The notes below the pieces were generated by a model, which ran no database searches, was not told where the DNA came from, and worked only from the letters and a program-made list of their open reading frames with translations. A program made the translations under genes and the position numbers. A DNA stretch of 64,000 nt from Pseudomonas sp. VD-NE ins (GTDB lineage: Bacteria > Pseudomonadota > Gammaproteobacteria > Pseudomonadales > Pseudomonadaceae). The stretch lies in contig NZ_CP134772.1 in assembly GCF_031882575.1 (NCBI RefSeq), positions 4,297,001 through 4,361,000 on the forward strand, in the 5' to 3' direction. Below, piece after piece: positions 8,208 through 17,022 of the stretch (within the stretch, counting starts at the first letter, position 1; each line of letters starts with the position of its first letter).

Positions 8208-9551
8208 ATGACTGCACACGACACCGCCAAAGCCCCGATCATCACCGACATGCAAGTCATCCCGGTGGCCGGCCACGACGGCATGCTGCTCAATCTGAGC
8301 GGCGCCCACGGGCCGTTTTTCACCCGCAACATCGTCATTCTCAAGGACAACGCCGGCCACACCGGCGTTGGTGAAGTGCCCGGTGGCGAGCGTATTCGCC
8401 AGACGTTGGAAGATGCGCGCAGCCTGGTAATCGGCAGCCCGATCGGCACCTGGCAGAAGATCCTCAATCAAGTGCGCCAGACCTTCGCTGACCGCGATGC
8501 CGGCGGCCGTGGCCTGCAGACGTTTGACCTGCGCATCACCATCCACGCGGTCACCGGCCTCGAAGCCGCGCTGCTCGATCTGCTCGGTCAGCATCTGGAT
8601 GTGCCGGTCGCGGCGCTGCTTGGTGAAGGTCAGCAACGTGACGAAGTGAAGATGCTCGGTTATCTGTTTTACGTTGGCGACCAGCGCGAAACCGACCTCG
8701 CCTACCGCAGCGAACCGGACGCCGACAACGACTGGTTCCGCGTGCGTCACGAGAAGGCCATGACTGCCGAAGCCGTGGTGCGCCTCGCCGAAGCGGCCCA
8801 TGCGAAGTACGGCTTCAAGGACTTCAAACTCAAGGGCGGCGTGCTCAGCGGCGATGCGGAAATCGAAGCGGTCACGGCGCTGGCTGAACGCTTTCCCGAT
8901 GCGCGCATCACCCTCGATCCGAATGGCGCGTGGTCACTGAAAGAAGCCATTCGTTTGTGCCGCGATCAGCATCAGGTGCTCGCCTACGCCGAAGACCCGT
9001 GCGGTGCGGAGAACGGTTATTCCGGTCGCGAAGTGATGGCTGAGTTCCGCCGTGCCACCGGGCTGAAAACCGCCACCAACATGATCGCCACTGACTGGCG
9101 TGAGATGGGCCACGCGATCCAGTTGCAGTCGGTGGACATCCCGCTGGCCGACCCGCATTTCTGGACGATGCAGGGTTCGGTGCGCGTGGCGCAGATGTGC
9201 CATGAGTGGGGCCTGACCTGGGGTTCGCATTCCAACAACCACTTCGATATCTCGCTGGCGATGTTCACCCACGTTGCCGCTGCGGCACCGGGCGAGATCA
9301 CCGCCATCGACACCCACTGGATCTGGCAGGACGGCCAGCGTTTGACCAAGGCGCCGCTGCAAATTGTCGATGGTCTGGTGCAGGTGCCGAAAAAGCCCGG
9401 ACTGGGCGTGGAACTGGACATGGACCAAGTGGCCAAGGCTCATGAACTGTATAAAGGCATGGGTCTCGGCGCGCGGGATGACAGCGTGGCGATGCAGTTT
9501 CTGATTCCGGGGTGGAAGTTCGATAACAAGCGGCCGTGTCTGGTGCGCTGA
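8208..9551 (+). CDS. gudD: Glucarate dehydratase
   Basis: A 447-residue enolase-superfamily dehydratase that converts D-glucarate (and L-idarate) to 5-keto-4-deoxy-D-glucarate in the cytoplasm, the first step of glucarate breakdown. Catalytic features align in position with E. coli GudD: the KxK motif Lys207/Lys209 (FKDFKLKGG), metal-ligand region Asp237-Asn239 (LDPNGAW), and the general acid/base His341 in GSHSNNHF. The ATG at 8208 follows AGAAGGA at a good distance. Length matches the family. No downstream kdgD-type dehydratase or semialdehyde dehydrogenase lies next to it, so the rest of the pathway must be elsewhere. Confidence 0.95.
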   Translation: MTAHDTAKAPIITDMQVIPVAGHDGMLLNLSGAHGPFFTRNIVILKDNAGHTGVGEVPGGERIRQTLEDARSLVIGSPIGTWQKILNQVRQTFADRDAGGRGLQTFDLRITIHAVTGLEAALLDLLGQHLDVPVAALLGEGQQRDEVKMLGYLFYVGDQRETDLAYRSEPDADNDWFRVRHEKAMTAEAVVRLAEAAHAKYGFKDFKLKGGVLSGDAEIEAVTALAERFPDARITLDPNGAWSLKEAIRLCRDQHQVLAYAEDPCGAENGYSGREVMAEFRRATGLKTATNMIATDWREMGHAIQLQSVDIPLADPHFWTMQGSVRVAQMCHEWGLTWGSHSNNHFDISLAMFTHVAAAAPGEITAIDTHWIWQDGQRLTKAPLQIVDGLVQVPKKPGLGVELDMDQVAKAHELYKGMGLGARDDSVAMQFLIPGWKFDNKRPCLVR

Positions 9552-9608
9552 TCATTAGTCCAACCCGATACCCCCACAGGCTCATCTTTATCTGTTCCAA
9601 CAGATGAT

Positions 9609-9702
9609 CCTGTGGGAGCTGGCTTGCCAGCGATTTCGGTGGGTCTGCCTGCATAGATGCTCGCCATGCCGGCCCCATCGCTGGCAAGCCAGCTCCCACA
9701 GG
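9609..9702. repeat. REP inverted pair
   Basis: Inverted copies of the CTGTGGGAGCTGGCTTGCCA-type element between the convergent gudD and ampR genes. Confidence 0.9.
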
Positions 9703-9714
9703 GGATGATGTGAG

Positions 9715-10587
9715 TCAGGCAGAGATTTGCAGCAGCCAGTTTTTGAAAGCGAGCATCGCCGCCGTTTCCGGGCGTGACTGCAACCGCGTCAACCAGTAAC
9801 TCCCCGTCGTAATCTCGATCGCAAACGGCTGACAAATCGCCTCCGCCGCCAGTTGCCGGGCGAACATCAGCGGCGGTGCCAACGCCACCCCACCGCCCTG
9901 TAACGCCGCCTCCATCATCGCCAGCGACGAGTCGAAAACGATGCTTTGCGGCGGTGCCGCTTGGGTCGCCAACCCGGCAGCCTGAAACCACTCCGGCCAT
10001 TCATCGGTGCGATACGAACGCAGCAACGTCTGCTGCAACAAATCCCCCGGCGAATGCAATTGCCGAGCGATTTCCGGCACACACAACACCGACAGCGGCG
10101 CCTCAAGCAAACACGTCGCCTCGATGCCATGCCACGCCCCGGCGCCAAAACGGATCGCGTAATCCAACCCTTCCGCTGCCACATCCACGCGGTTGTTGTT
10201 GGTCGACAGCCGCAAATCTATGAGCGGATGTTTCGCCCGGAAGTCCACCAGCCGCGGCAACAGCCACCCGACGGCAAAGGTGCCGACCGCGCCGACGGTC
10301 AGCATTTCGCGATACTGACCACCGGCGAGGCGTTCGAGAATCTGCGCGATGTGATCGAACGAAGTGCTCAGCACGGGCAGTAAGGTTTCGCCTTCACTGG
10401 TCAGCATCAGCCCACGGGGCAGGCGTTTGAACAGGGTGACGTTGAGTTGCGCTTCCAGGCTTTTGACCTGATGGCTGACGGCAGCCTGGGTGACGCACAG
10501 CTCCACTGCTGCGCGCGTGAAGCTCAAATGACGCGCGGAGGCTTCAAAGGCGCGCAGAGCGTTGAGCGGCAATTGCGGTCGAATCAT
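9715..10587 (-). CDS. ampR: LysR regulator of beta-lactamase, AmpR
   Basis: A 290-residue LysR regulator with the AmpR-type opening MIRPQLPLNALRAFEASARH and LSFTRAAVELCVTQAAVSHQ, followed by VKSLEAQLNVTLFKRLPRGL. AmpR controls ampC in response to muropeptides from cell-wall recycling: it represses with UDP-MurNAc-pentapeptide and activates with anhydro-muropeptides. Divergence from a class C beta-lactamase across 160 bases is the classic arrangement and supports the name over a generic GcvA-like regulator. I use the ATG at 10587, four codons inside the longest frame, matching family N termini. Confidence 0.9.
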   Translation of the reverse strand: MIRPQLPLNALRAFEASARHLSFTRAAVELCVTQAAVSHQVKSLEAQLNVTLFKRLPRGLMLTSEGETLLPVLSTSFDHIAQILERLAGGQYREMLTVGAVGTFAVGWLLPRLVDFRAKHPLIDLRLSTNNNRVDVAAEGLDYAIRFGAGAWHGIEATCLLEAPLSVLCVPEIARQLHSPGDLLQQTLLRSYRTDEWPEWFQAAGLATQAAPPQSIVFDSSLAMMEAALQGGGVALAPPLMFARQLAAEAICQPFAIEITTGSYWLTRLQSRPETAAMLAFKNWLLQISA

Positions 10588-10747
10588 GCCCAGCCCCAAA
10601 TTTTTCTAATGGCTCATGCGAGTTTTCGTCGTTTGTCGATTGGCGTCGCGCTGACTAGATTGGCGGCGCTGATCGGCCACCCAACAAACAAAACGCCCGC
10701 AGTGTAGCGGGATAACACTACCAACACTCATGGAGAGTGGTTCATTT

Positions 10748-11914
10748 ATGCGTTCATTCAAACCAATCAAACTCTTTTCCTACAGTGCTTTCACACTTTT
10801 CTTCGGTGCAACCACCTGTATGGCCGCACCGCAAACCGATACACAATTGCAGGCGCTGGTCAGCGCTGCCGTCGCGCCTGTCATGCAACAACAAAACGTT
10901 CCCGGCCTGACCGTGGCGCTGACCATCAATGGCAAGGCGCATTACTTTAACTACGGCGTCGCCAATAAAGTCACCGAGCAAAAAGTCAGCGAAAACACCC
11001 TGTTCGAAATCGGTTCGGTGAGCAAAACCTTCACTGCCACCCTCGCCGGTTACGCGCAAGCCACCGGCAAACTGGACCTGTCGACCAAGGCCAGCCAACT
11101 CTGGCCTGAATTGAAAGGCAGCGCCTTCGACACTATCAGCGTGTTGCAACTGGGCACTTACAGCGCCGGCGGTTTGCCGCTGCAGTTCCCGGACGACGCG
11201 GATTCGTCTGACAAGATGCTCGGCTATTTCCAGCAGTGGAAACCGACCTATCCGGCCGGCAGCCATCGCCAGTATTCAAATCCGAGCCTTGGGTTGTTCG
11301 GTTATCTGGCGGCGAAGAGCCTCGGCGAGCCGTTCGATCAGGCGATGACACAAACCCTGCTGCCGAAACTTGGCCTGCAACACACCTACCTCAGCGTGCC
11401 GGCCGCGCAAATGAACCTGTATGCGCAGGGCTACGACAAGAGCGGCAAACCTGTGCGCGTCACGCCCGGTGCGCTGGACTCGCAGGCCTATGGCGTGAAA
11501 ACCAGCGCGGCGGACATGCTGCGTTACGTGCAAGCCAACCTGAAACCTGAAACGCTTGAAACCTCTCTGCAAAAAACCATCGCCAACACCCACACCGGCT
11601 ACTACACGGTCGGCGACATGACCCAAGGCCTGGGTTGGGAAATGTACCGCTACCCGATCAGCCTCGAGCATTTGCTCGCGGGTAACTCGACGGAAATGGC
11701 CATGGAGGCGCACAAGGTGCAGTGGCTGAATCCGCCGCGCCCGCAACCGGATGACGTGCTGATCAACAAGACTGGCTCGACCGGTGGCTTCGGGGCTTAC
11801 GTGGCGTTTGTGCCAAGCAAGGACGTGGGCATCGTGATCATGGCCAACAAGAACTTCCCGATTCCTGAGCGGGTGAAGATCGCCCACAAAATCCTCAGCG
11901 CTATCGCTGACTGA
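10748..11914 (+). CDS. ampC: Class C beta-lactamase
   Basis: A 388-residue periplasmic serine beta-lactamase that hydrolyses cephalosporins. A Sec signal peptide ends near residue 26 (ATTCMAA/PQ). All three active-site motifs are present: SVSK with Ser90 and Lys93, YSN at 176-178, and KTG at 341-343. The ATG at 10748 matches the signal peptide; an in-frame ATG at 10730 has no ribosome site and would add six residues. Divergent ampR indicates inducible expression. Confidence 0.95.
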   Translation: MRSFKPIKLFSYSAFTLFFGATTCMAAPQTDTQLQALVSAAVAPVMQQQNVPGLTVALTINGKAHYFNYGVANKVTEQKVSENTLFEIGSVSKTFTATLAGYAQATGKLDLSTKASQLWPELKGSAFDTISVLQLGTYSAGGLPLQFPDDADSSDKMLGYFQQWKPTYPAGSHRQYSNPSLGLFGYLAAKSLGEPFDQAMTQTLLPKLGLQHTYLSVPAAQMNLYAQGYDKSGKPVRVTPGALDSQAYGVKTSAADMLRYVQANLKPETLETSLQKTIANTHTGYYTVGDMTQGLGWEMYRYPISLEHLLAGNSTEMAMEAHKVQWLNPPRPQPDDVLINKTGSTGGFGAYVAFVPSKDVGIVIMANKNFPIPERVKIAHKILSAIAD

Positions 11915-11917
11915 AAA

Positions 11918-12005
11918 TCAAAAGATCGCAGCCTGCGGCAGCTCCTACAGGATCGGGTTTTCACTCGGTCAATGCAGGAGCTGCCGCAGGCTGCGATCTT
12001 TTGTC
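11918..12005. repeat. REP-type inverted pair, AGGAGCTGCCGCAGGCT class
   Basis: Inverted copies of AAAGATCGCAGCCTGCGGCA (left) and its complement (right) between the convergent ampC and the small gene at 12007. The right arm abuts the stop codon of the latter. Confidence 0.85.
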
Positions 12006-12006
12006 T

Positions 12007-12273
12007 TTAAAGCTGTGCCTGCAACTTCCAGCCGATGACATCCATCAAGTCGCAACTGTCACGCAACGGGATCGCCATCACCCGGGCGAAATCCTGCAGC
12101 AGCAAAGCATCGTGGCCCTTGCCATCCCCCAGCGCCAGCGTCTCCATCAGTTGTGTGACACAGCGCAAACGATAAGCCGCCGTGCCATGCAGCACATCCA
12201 CCGGTGCTTCGCGGTCGATCAGCAAAGAGGGAATCTTGCAGTCGATCCCGGTAAGCGGAATGTATCGCGTCAT
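12007..12273 (-). CDS. Conserved small protein of unknown function, downstream of DUF6124 gene
   Basis: Encodes 88 residues, MTRYIPLTGIDCKIPSLLID onward, with no signal peptide or membrane segment. It starts 16 bases after the stop of the DUF6124 gene on the same strand, and the pair probably forms an operon. I do not recognise a characterised domain; the sequence is mostly helical with a hydrophobic pattern (RLRCVTQLMETLAL). The ATG at 12273 follows GGAGGCTCAAAC; upstream in-frame residues are arginine-rich and unlikely to be translated. Confidence 0.7.
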   Translation of the reverse strand: MTRYIPLTGIDCKIPSLLIDREAPVDVLHGTAAYRLRCVTQLMETLALGDGKGHDALLLQDFARVMAIPLRDSCDLMDVIGWKLQAQL

Positions 12274-12289
12274 GTTTGAGCCTCCCTGT

Positions 12290-12616
12290 TCAATGCTGCG
12301 TCGCCGCCGGTGGATCGAGATTGTCCAGCGCACGGTTGACCAGCAACTCGCCGAGCACAGCCAACTGCTGAATCGACAAGGCGAGGCTGCGCGGTGAACC
12401 TTGAAGTTCTGCGGCCAGATCGGTGGTCAGGACGTTGAGTGAAGCGAGAGTTTCGCAAGCGTGGCAGAGCAGCGTGGGCGTATCGATATCGGGGAGGATG
12501 GTGAAGAGATGGCTGATGGGATCGGGGTGACGGGGGTTGCGTAAGCGGGGGTTGTTGGCGTCGAAGGAACCTGAATCCATGGGGGATTCGGGGGGATTTG
12601 GAGTGTGTTTTTTCAT
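12290..12616 (-). CDS. DUF6124-type small Pseudomonas protein
   Basis: Encodes 108 residues. After a polar proline-rich start (MKKHTPNPPESPMDS) comes the conserved core LFTILPDIDTPTLLCHACET, LASLNVLTTDLAAELQGSPR and SLALSIQQLAVLGELLVNRA, which I recognise as the DUF6124 pattern common in Pseudomonas. Function is unknown. The ATG at 12616 follows GAGGA; the longest frame (to 12790) runs through the palindrome at 12693-12835 and is not credible. The downstream partner gene begins 16 bases later. Confidence 0.8.
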   Translation of the reverse strand: MKKHTPNPPESPMDSGSFDANNPRLRNPRHPDPISHLFTILPDIDTPTLLCHACETLASLNVLTTDLAAELQGSPRSLALSIQQLAVLGELLVNRALDNLDPPAATQH

Positions 12617-12692
12617 TAGTAAATCCTCGGGACATTCAAAGAAAAAACTGCCGAACTCACTTCCACGAGAGGGTGGCAGCTTTGCGCAGGGG

Positions 12693-12835
12693 TGGAAGTC
12701 CGGGGAAACCCGAGGAACCCGGTGCACTCGAGAGTGCTCCTGCGCATCGCTGCCATAAGCAAACAATGTTGGCATAAAAACCACCAACATTGTTTACAGG
12801 CGCAATGCGCTCTCGGGAATCACCGGACTTCCACA
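12693..12835. repeat. Large nested palindrome, about 140 bases
   Basis: Outer arms TGGAAGTCCGG (12693-12703) and CCGGACTTCCA (12823-12833), and inner arms AAACAATGTTGG (12761-12772) and CCAACATTGTTT (12784-12795), are perfect. Between them the arms still match in part (CGAGAG with CTCTCG, GCGCAT with ATGCGC), with about 20 extra bases in the left arm. It resembles two inverted copies of one 50-base segment. It lies in a 472-base gap between the DUF6124 promoter side and the ATPase gene; the rest of that gap (12836-13088) shows no gene. Confidence 0.8.
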
Positions 12836-13088
12836 CCCGACCACTGTGTTTTGCAGCGGCCAAAGAAGACTATCCCTCCTCCCCCAAACCCACCAGTTCA
12901 CCACTGCCGCCGCGACTTGCAGGAAAAATCCGCGGGGTTTGAAGGAGCTTTGTGTCAGACATTTCGGCCGGCACATGCTGCAACGACTTTGTGTTAGCGA
13001 ATGAATTCGTTGTATCTACACTGCATCGAATCAATCTTTGGACGAGGATGGCGTCGGGCAAAGAAACAGTCATTCGAAGGGCGCAGTG

Positions 13089-14222
13089 ATGGAAATCAAA
13101 AGTTTGAAGCTTGCGGATGTCGGACACTTTAGTGACATGGATATTCAGTTCGCCCCTACCCTGACACACCACTCGAACATCACGGTGCTGTTGGGAAACA
13201 ACGGCAGCGGAAAAACCACCATTCTGAAATCCCTGAATATTTGTCTGAGCTGGCTGATCGCAAAAATTCGCTCCAATAAAGGCAATGGCAAATACCTTGT
13301 CGATGAAGATATTCGCATAGGCGCCTCAGGAGCCGTCCTTTCGATTGGCATCACCGACGTTTCACACCCGCGCGCAGTTGAGAGTGATGCGGGTTCCGAA
13401 AACGAATTATTCGTATGGGGCGCTGCCCGAAGTCGCCAAGAAGGTGCAGTTTCGGGCCGTGGATATTTAAACGAAGTCAGACTGCTTGCAGATCACTACC
13501 GCACTCAACTCACCGCCGACGATAGTGCCTCACTCCCGCTGATCGCTTATTACCCGGCCGAACGTTGCGTTGTAGAAGTCCCGCTGAAAATCAGCGGCAA
13601 ACAAGCCTTCGATCAACTCGACGGCTACGACACTAGCTTCAACGGTGGCGCCGACTTTCGCGGTTTTTTCGAATGGTTTCGTGAACGTGAGGACAGCGAA
13701 AACGAGGACGGTATTTCCGATACCGCACTGGCCGAAGTCGCGGAAAAATTCGGTACTGACAGCGACGTTTATAAAACGCTCGCCAACGTGAAAGCCTCCT
13801 CCCGCGACCGTCAGTTGACTGCCGTGCGTTCGGCCATCGCCGCGTTCATGCCGGATTTCTCCAACCTGCGTGTGCAACGCAAACCACATCTGCATATGGC
13901 AGTCGACAAACATGGCGCGACATTCAATGTCACTCAGCTCTCGCTTGGCGAAAAGTCGATGATTGCGTTGGTGGGTGACATGGCCAGGCGTCTGGCGATG
14001 ATGAACCCGTCGATGGACAGCCCGCTGCACGGCGACGGCATTGTTCTGATCGACGAGGTGGAATTGCGCATGGATCCGCAATGGCAGCTCGGTCTGATCG
14101 CACAATTAAGTACGACCTTTCCCAATTGCCAGTTCGTGTTGACCACGCATTCTCCACTGGTCATTGGTGATACCAAAGGTGTGCTGGTTTACCTGCTTGA
14201 TGAGGGCGGTAGACGTGGGTAG
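13089..14222 (+). CDS. Orphan AAA ATPase, RecF/OLD-like (COG3950-type), probably C-terminally short
   Basis: A 377-residue ABC-type ATPase. The N terminus MEIKSLKLADVGHFSDMDIQ is the usual first strand of these ATPases; Walker A is VLLGNNGSGKTTILKS, the signature is LSLGEKSMIALVGDMARRL, Walker B is GIVLIDEVELRMDPQWQ and the switch histidine is in FVLTTHSPLVIG. Proteins of this type occur alone or with a nuclease partner in anti-phage systems (for example Septu PtuA or retron-linked ATPases). Here the frame ends 17 residues after the switch region (VYLLDEGGRRG), where relatives usually continue, and no HNH or TOPRIM partner is adjacent. ATG 13089 has GAAGG upstream. Base composition is more AT-rich than the neighbours, suggesting acquisition. 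Confidence 0.8.
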   Translation: MEIKSLKLADVGHFSDMDIQFAPTLTHHSNITVLLGNNGSGKTTILKSLNICLSWLIAKIRSNKGNGKYLVDEDIRIGASGAVLSIGITDVSHPRAVESDAGSENELFVWGAARSRQEGAVSGRGYLNEVRLLADHYRTQLTADDSASLPLIAYYPAERCVVEVPLKISGKQAFDQLDGYDTSFNGGADFRGFFEWFREREDSENEDGISDTALAEVAEKFGTDSDVYKTLANVKASSRDRQLTAVRSAIAAFMPDFSNLRVQRKPHLHMAVDKHGATFNVTQLSLGEKSMIALVGDMARRLAMMNPSMDSPLHGDGIVLIDEVELRMDPQWQLGLIAQLSTTFPNCQFVLTTHSPLVIGDTKGVLVYLLDEGGRRG

Positions 14223-14278
14223 ACAAATTGCTGTGAGGGCGTCGGTGTCCGCAAATCTGCAGGCAACGGAATAAACAT

Positions 14279-14370
14279 TGTAGGAGTGAGCCTGCTCGCG
14301 ATAGCGGCGTATCAGTCACCATCAGCGTTGACAGATACACCGCTATCGCGAGCAGGCTCACTCCGACAGG
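14279..14370. repeat. REP inverted pair, GAGCCTGCTCGCG class
   Basis: Inverted copies of GTAGGAGTGAGCCTGCTCGC and its complement between the convergent ATPase and DUF4174-like genes. Confidence 0.9.
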
Positions 14371-14397
14371 GACGCGCTTTATTCAGTGACTGCGCGA

Positions 14398-14967
14398 TCA
14401 ATCATCCGGCATTTCCGGTGGCTTGCTCGGTTTCGCAGGCTTGGTCGGCTTGGCGTTCTTGGCGCCTTTTGCCGGTTCCGGGGTAGCAGCAACCGGCGCC
14501 TGAGCCGCAGCGGCCGCTTCCTTCTCGGCCATCGGCATGGCATCGATGGTGTCGAAGATTTTCTTCAGGTCCACCGCTTTCGCTTCATCCCCCGAAGCCG
14601 AGAGTTTGGTCTCGCCGTCCTTGCCCACCAGGAACACTTTCGGGTACGCCCCGGCACCCAGCTTCAGCGAGCGCAGCAGCGCCATGGTGTCTTGCTGGCC
14701 CATGTCCTTGCCGTCAAGCTGGCCGGCCATGTTGAGGATGGTGTAGACCTTGATGTTGCGGTCGGCGACGCCCTTTTTGTTGGCGGGATCTTCCAACGAC
14801 TTTTTCAGGGCCACCCACACAGGGTCGACGGTGCTTTGTGCGATCACGATCAGCGGTCGGGCGCGGCCCATATCCCCGGCGATGGGCGAATCGTTGTCAG
14901 CGGCGAACAAGGGGCCGGCAATCGCCAGCAAGAGTGTCAGGGTCAATGACCTGATGAGCATGCGCAT
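14398..14967 (-). CDS. Exported DUF4174-like protein with Lys/Pro/Ala-rich tail
   Basis: A 189-residue protein with a Sec signal peptide ending at LFAA/DN (about residue 23). The central part (about 35-130: RPLIVIAQSTVDPVWVALKK, then YPKVFLVGKDGETKLSASGD) has a thioredoxin-like strand pattern without a CxxC motif, as in DUF4174. The last 50 residues are a low-complexity Ala/Lys/Pro stretch ending in PEMPDD. Probably periplasmic; function unknown. Confidence 0.7.
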   Translation of the reverse strand: MRMLIRSLTLTLLLAIAGPLFAADNDSPIAGDMGRARPLIVIAQSTVDPVWVALKKSLEDPANKKGVADRNIKVYTILNMAGQLDGKDMGQQDTMALLRSLKLGAGAYPKVFLVGKDGETKLSASGDEAKAVDLKKIFDTIDAMPMAEKEAAAAAQAPVAATPEPAKGAKNAKPTKPAKPSKPPEMPDD

Positions 14968-15169
14968 CTCCTTTTGATATCCACGCTCTAATGATTGCGC
15001 ATCGTGGCGATTGTTCCGGGGTAACCCGGCAAATATCTTCCGCCTAGTCAGAAGCTTAGGACAGGCGCGACATTGCGCAACATATCCGACGTGATCGCAA
15101 CGCGGATTTGATTACCTTTTATGACCGCATTAGGGTGGTGGTTCTGCAAACGAAATGGAGTTCACCCGC

Positions 15170-15634
15170 ATGCACATCGATTACCTGTGCGATCACCCCG
15201 AATTGATTGAAGAACTGGCCACGCTCAACTTCAAGGAATGGGGCGAGTTTCGTCCCGGGCAAACCGTCGAGGACCGCATTGAACACATGCGCGCGTCTTG
15301 TGGCAGAGGGGCGATTCCCAGTGTGGTGGTGGCACTGGATGGTTCACGTTTGCTGGGCGGCGCGCTGCTGATCGAAAACGATCTGAAGTTGCGCCCGAAC
15401 CTGACGCCATGGCTGGCAGGCGTTTATGTAAAGGCTGAGGAACGTGGGCGCGGGATTGCTTCGCAACTGGTCAATCAAGTGGTTGAAGAAGCGGCGGCGC
15501 TCGGTGTGCCTGAGTTGTATCTGTACACCGACACATCGCAGTCGCTGTATGCGCGGCTGGGTTGGGAAGTGGTTGAAGAACTGGTCTACGACGATTTGCC
15601 GGTGACGGTGATGAAATACGTCATTCAGCGCTAA
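15170..15634 (+). CDS. GNAT family N-acetyltransferase
   Basis: A 154-residue GNAT acetyltransferase. The acetyl-CoA-binding motif A is seen as LAGVYVKAEERGRGIASQLV (R-G-x-G-I-A), and motif B follows in LGVPELYLYTDTSQSLYARL, ending with a typical YARLGW segment. The substrate is unknown. ATG 15170 has GGAG nine bases upstream; ATG 15155 would add five residues. It stands alone, convergent with the small gene at 15671. Confidence 0.88.
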   Translation: MHIDYLCDHPELIEELATLNFKEWGEFRPGQTVEDRIEHMRASCGRGAIPSVVVALDGSRLLGGALLIENDLKLRPNLTPWLAGVYVKAEERGRGIASQLVNQVVEEAAALGVPELYLYTDTSQSLYARLGWEVVEELVYDDLPVTVMKYVIQR

Positions 15635-15670
15635 CCCGTGGTGAGGCGGCTCGCAACAGGCTGTGCCGCC

Positions 15671-15997
15671 TCACTCCAGTGCTGAATCGAGTGCCGAGAG
15701 CAATTGCGAGGGGGCGACGAGTTGTCCACCGAGCTTGAGTTCACCGCTGTCGAGTTCAACGCTCAACCTCACCGACGCCCGATCGCCCGGGTACTTGCGC
15801 AGCACCAGTTCGATGCCATTGGCCGTCTCGTCGACGGTACCGAGCAAATCCCACAGACTCTCGCTCAGATCCAGCAGCACTCGCTGGCGCTGCAGATCGA
15901 CCACCCGCGGCACGTACAGCCAATGGCTCATGCGCATCTCACGCGGTTCAACGGTGATGGCGAGACGGCCCTCGCAATGGACAGTGGTTTCACTCAT
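15671..15997 (-). CDS. Conserved protein of unknown function downstream of TauE-type permease
   Basis: Encodes 108 residues, mostly beta-strand in pattern (RLAITVEPREMRMSHWLYVP, then ASVRLSVELDSGELKLGGQL), without signal or membrane segments. The start lies seven bases after the stop of the TauE/SafE permease on the same strand, so the two are probably co-transcribed. No recognised family. Confidence 0.7.
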   Translation of the reverse strand: MSETTVHCEGRLAITVEPREMRMSHWLYVPRVVDLQRQRVLLDLSESLWDLLGTVDETANGIELVLRKYPGDRASVRLSVELDSGELKLGGQLVAPSQLLSALDSALE

Positions 15998-16004
15998 GGC
16001 CGGA

Positions 16005-16790
16005 TCAGAACGCCAGTTTGTAACCGATCAGCACCAGCATCGTCGCCAGGCACGGACGCAGCACTTCATCGGAGATGCGTCCGGTCAGGTGGCTGCCGAG
16101 CCAGATGCCTGGCAGCGAGCCGACCAGCAAGAAGCCCAGCACGCCCCAATCCATGTTGCCCATGCTCGCGTGGCCCAGACCGGCGACCAGCGTCAGCGGC
16201 ACGGCGTGGGCGATTTCAGTGCCGACCAGGCGACGGGTCGGCAGCAGCGGATAGAGGATGAACAGCGCGACGGTGCCCAGGGCGCCTGCACCGATCGAGG
16301 TCAGAGCGACCATGGTGCCGAGGATCAGACCGGTGATGACGGTCATCACGTTCAGCCGTGAACCGCTCGGGTTGTAGTTGCCACCCGCGCGCTTGTGGGC
16401 GAAGTCGAGCAAGCGTTTCTTGAAGAAGATCGCCAGTGCCGTGGCGAACAACACGAAGCCCAACGCCTGTTTAATGATGGCGTTCATCGCGTCCGGCGCG
16501 GTGTGCAGGGTGCTGAGGAACCACAAGGTCATGGCCACCGCCGGCACGCTGCCGAGGGTCAGCCAACCGGTGATGGCCCAGTCGATGTTCTTGTTTTTGC
16601 GATGAACGAGGACGCCGCTGGATTTGGTAATGGCGGCGTACAACAGGTCAGTGCCCACCGCCGTTGCCGGGTTGATGCCGAACCACAACAGGATCGGCGT
16701 CATCAACGAACCACCGCCGACACCGGTCATGCCGACAATAAAACCCACCACCAGCCCGGCAATCACCAAGCCGAAATTCGCCAATTCCAT
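16005..16790 (-). CDS. TauE/SafE family sulfite/organosulfonate exporter
   Basis: A 261-residue inner-membrane protein with about eight hydrophobic helices. The duplicated TauE motif is visible as GLVVGFIVGMTGVGGGSLMT near the N terminus and GLILGTMVALTSIGAGALGT in the second half. Family members export sulfite, sulfoacetate or related anions; the exact substrate is not determinable. First gene of a likely two-gene unit with the 108-residue protein. Confidence 0.88.
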   Translation of the reverse strand: MELANFGLVIAGLVVGFIVGMTGVGGGSLMTPILLWFGINPATAVGTDLLYAAITKSSGVLVHRKNKNIDWAITGWLTLGSVPAVAMTLWFLSTLHTAPDAMNAIIKQALGFVLFATALAIFFKKRLLDFAHKRAGGNYNPSGSRLNVMTVITGLILGTMVALTSIGAGALGTVALFILYPLLPTRRLVGTEIAHAVPLTLVAGLGHASMGNMDWGVLGFLLVGSLPGIWLGSHLTGRISDEVLRPCLATMLVLIGYKLAF

Positions 16791-16909
16791 TAATACGTCC
16801 AGAAAAACGACAGGAAAAATCTGGCCCGCAGCATAGCGATTTTTCTTATAACCACATATATCAATGCGGTCTATCGTTATGCCATATCGAACTCACCAAC
16901 CCATATCAC

Positions 16910-17001
16910 TGTGGGAGCGAGCCTGCTCGCGAATACGTTGTGTCAGTCGACAGATGAGTTGAATGTTCCACCGCATTCGCGAGCAGGCTCGCTCCCACAG
17001 G
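16910..17001. repeat. REP inverted pair, GAGCCTGCTCGCG class
   Basis: Inverted copies of CTGTGGGAGCGAGCCTGCTC and its complement in the 232-base gap between two minus-strand genes. The AT-rich stretch 16791-16905 next to it is the probable promoter region of the TauE gene. Confidence 0.9.
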
Positions 17002-17022
17002 GGTCGTGGGGTGGCTGATGAA

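Noticed and set aside
12657..12863. Small coding frames across the 12.7-kb palindrome
   Set aside because: Both strands are open only because the sequence is palindromic; there is no start signal.
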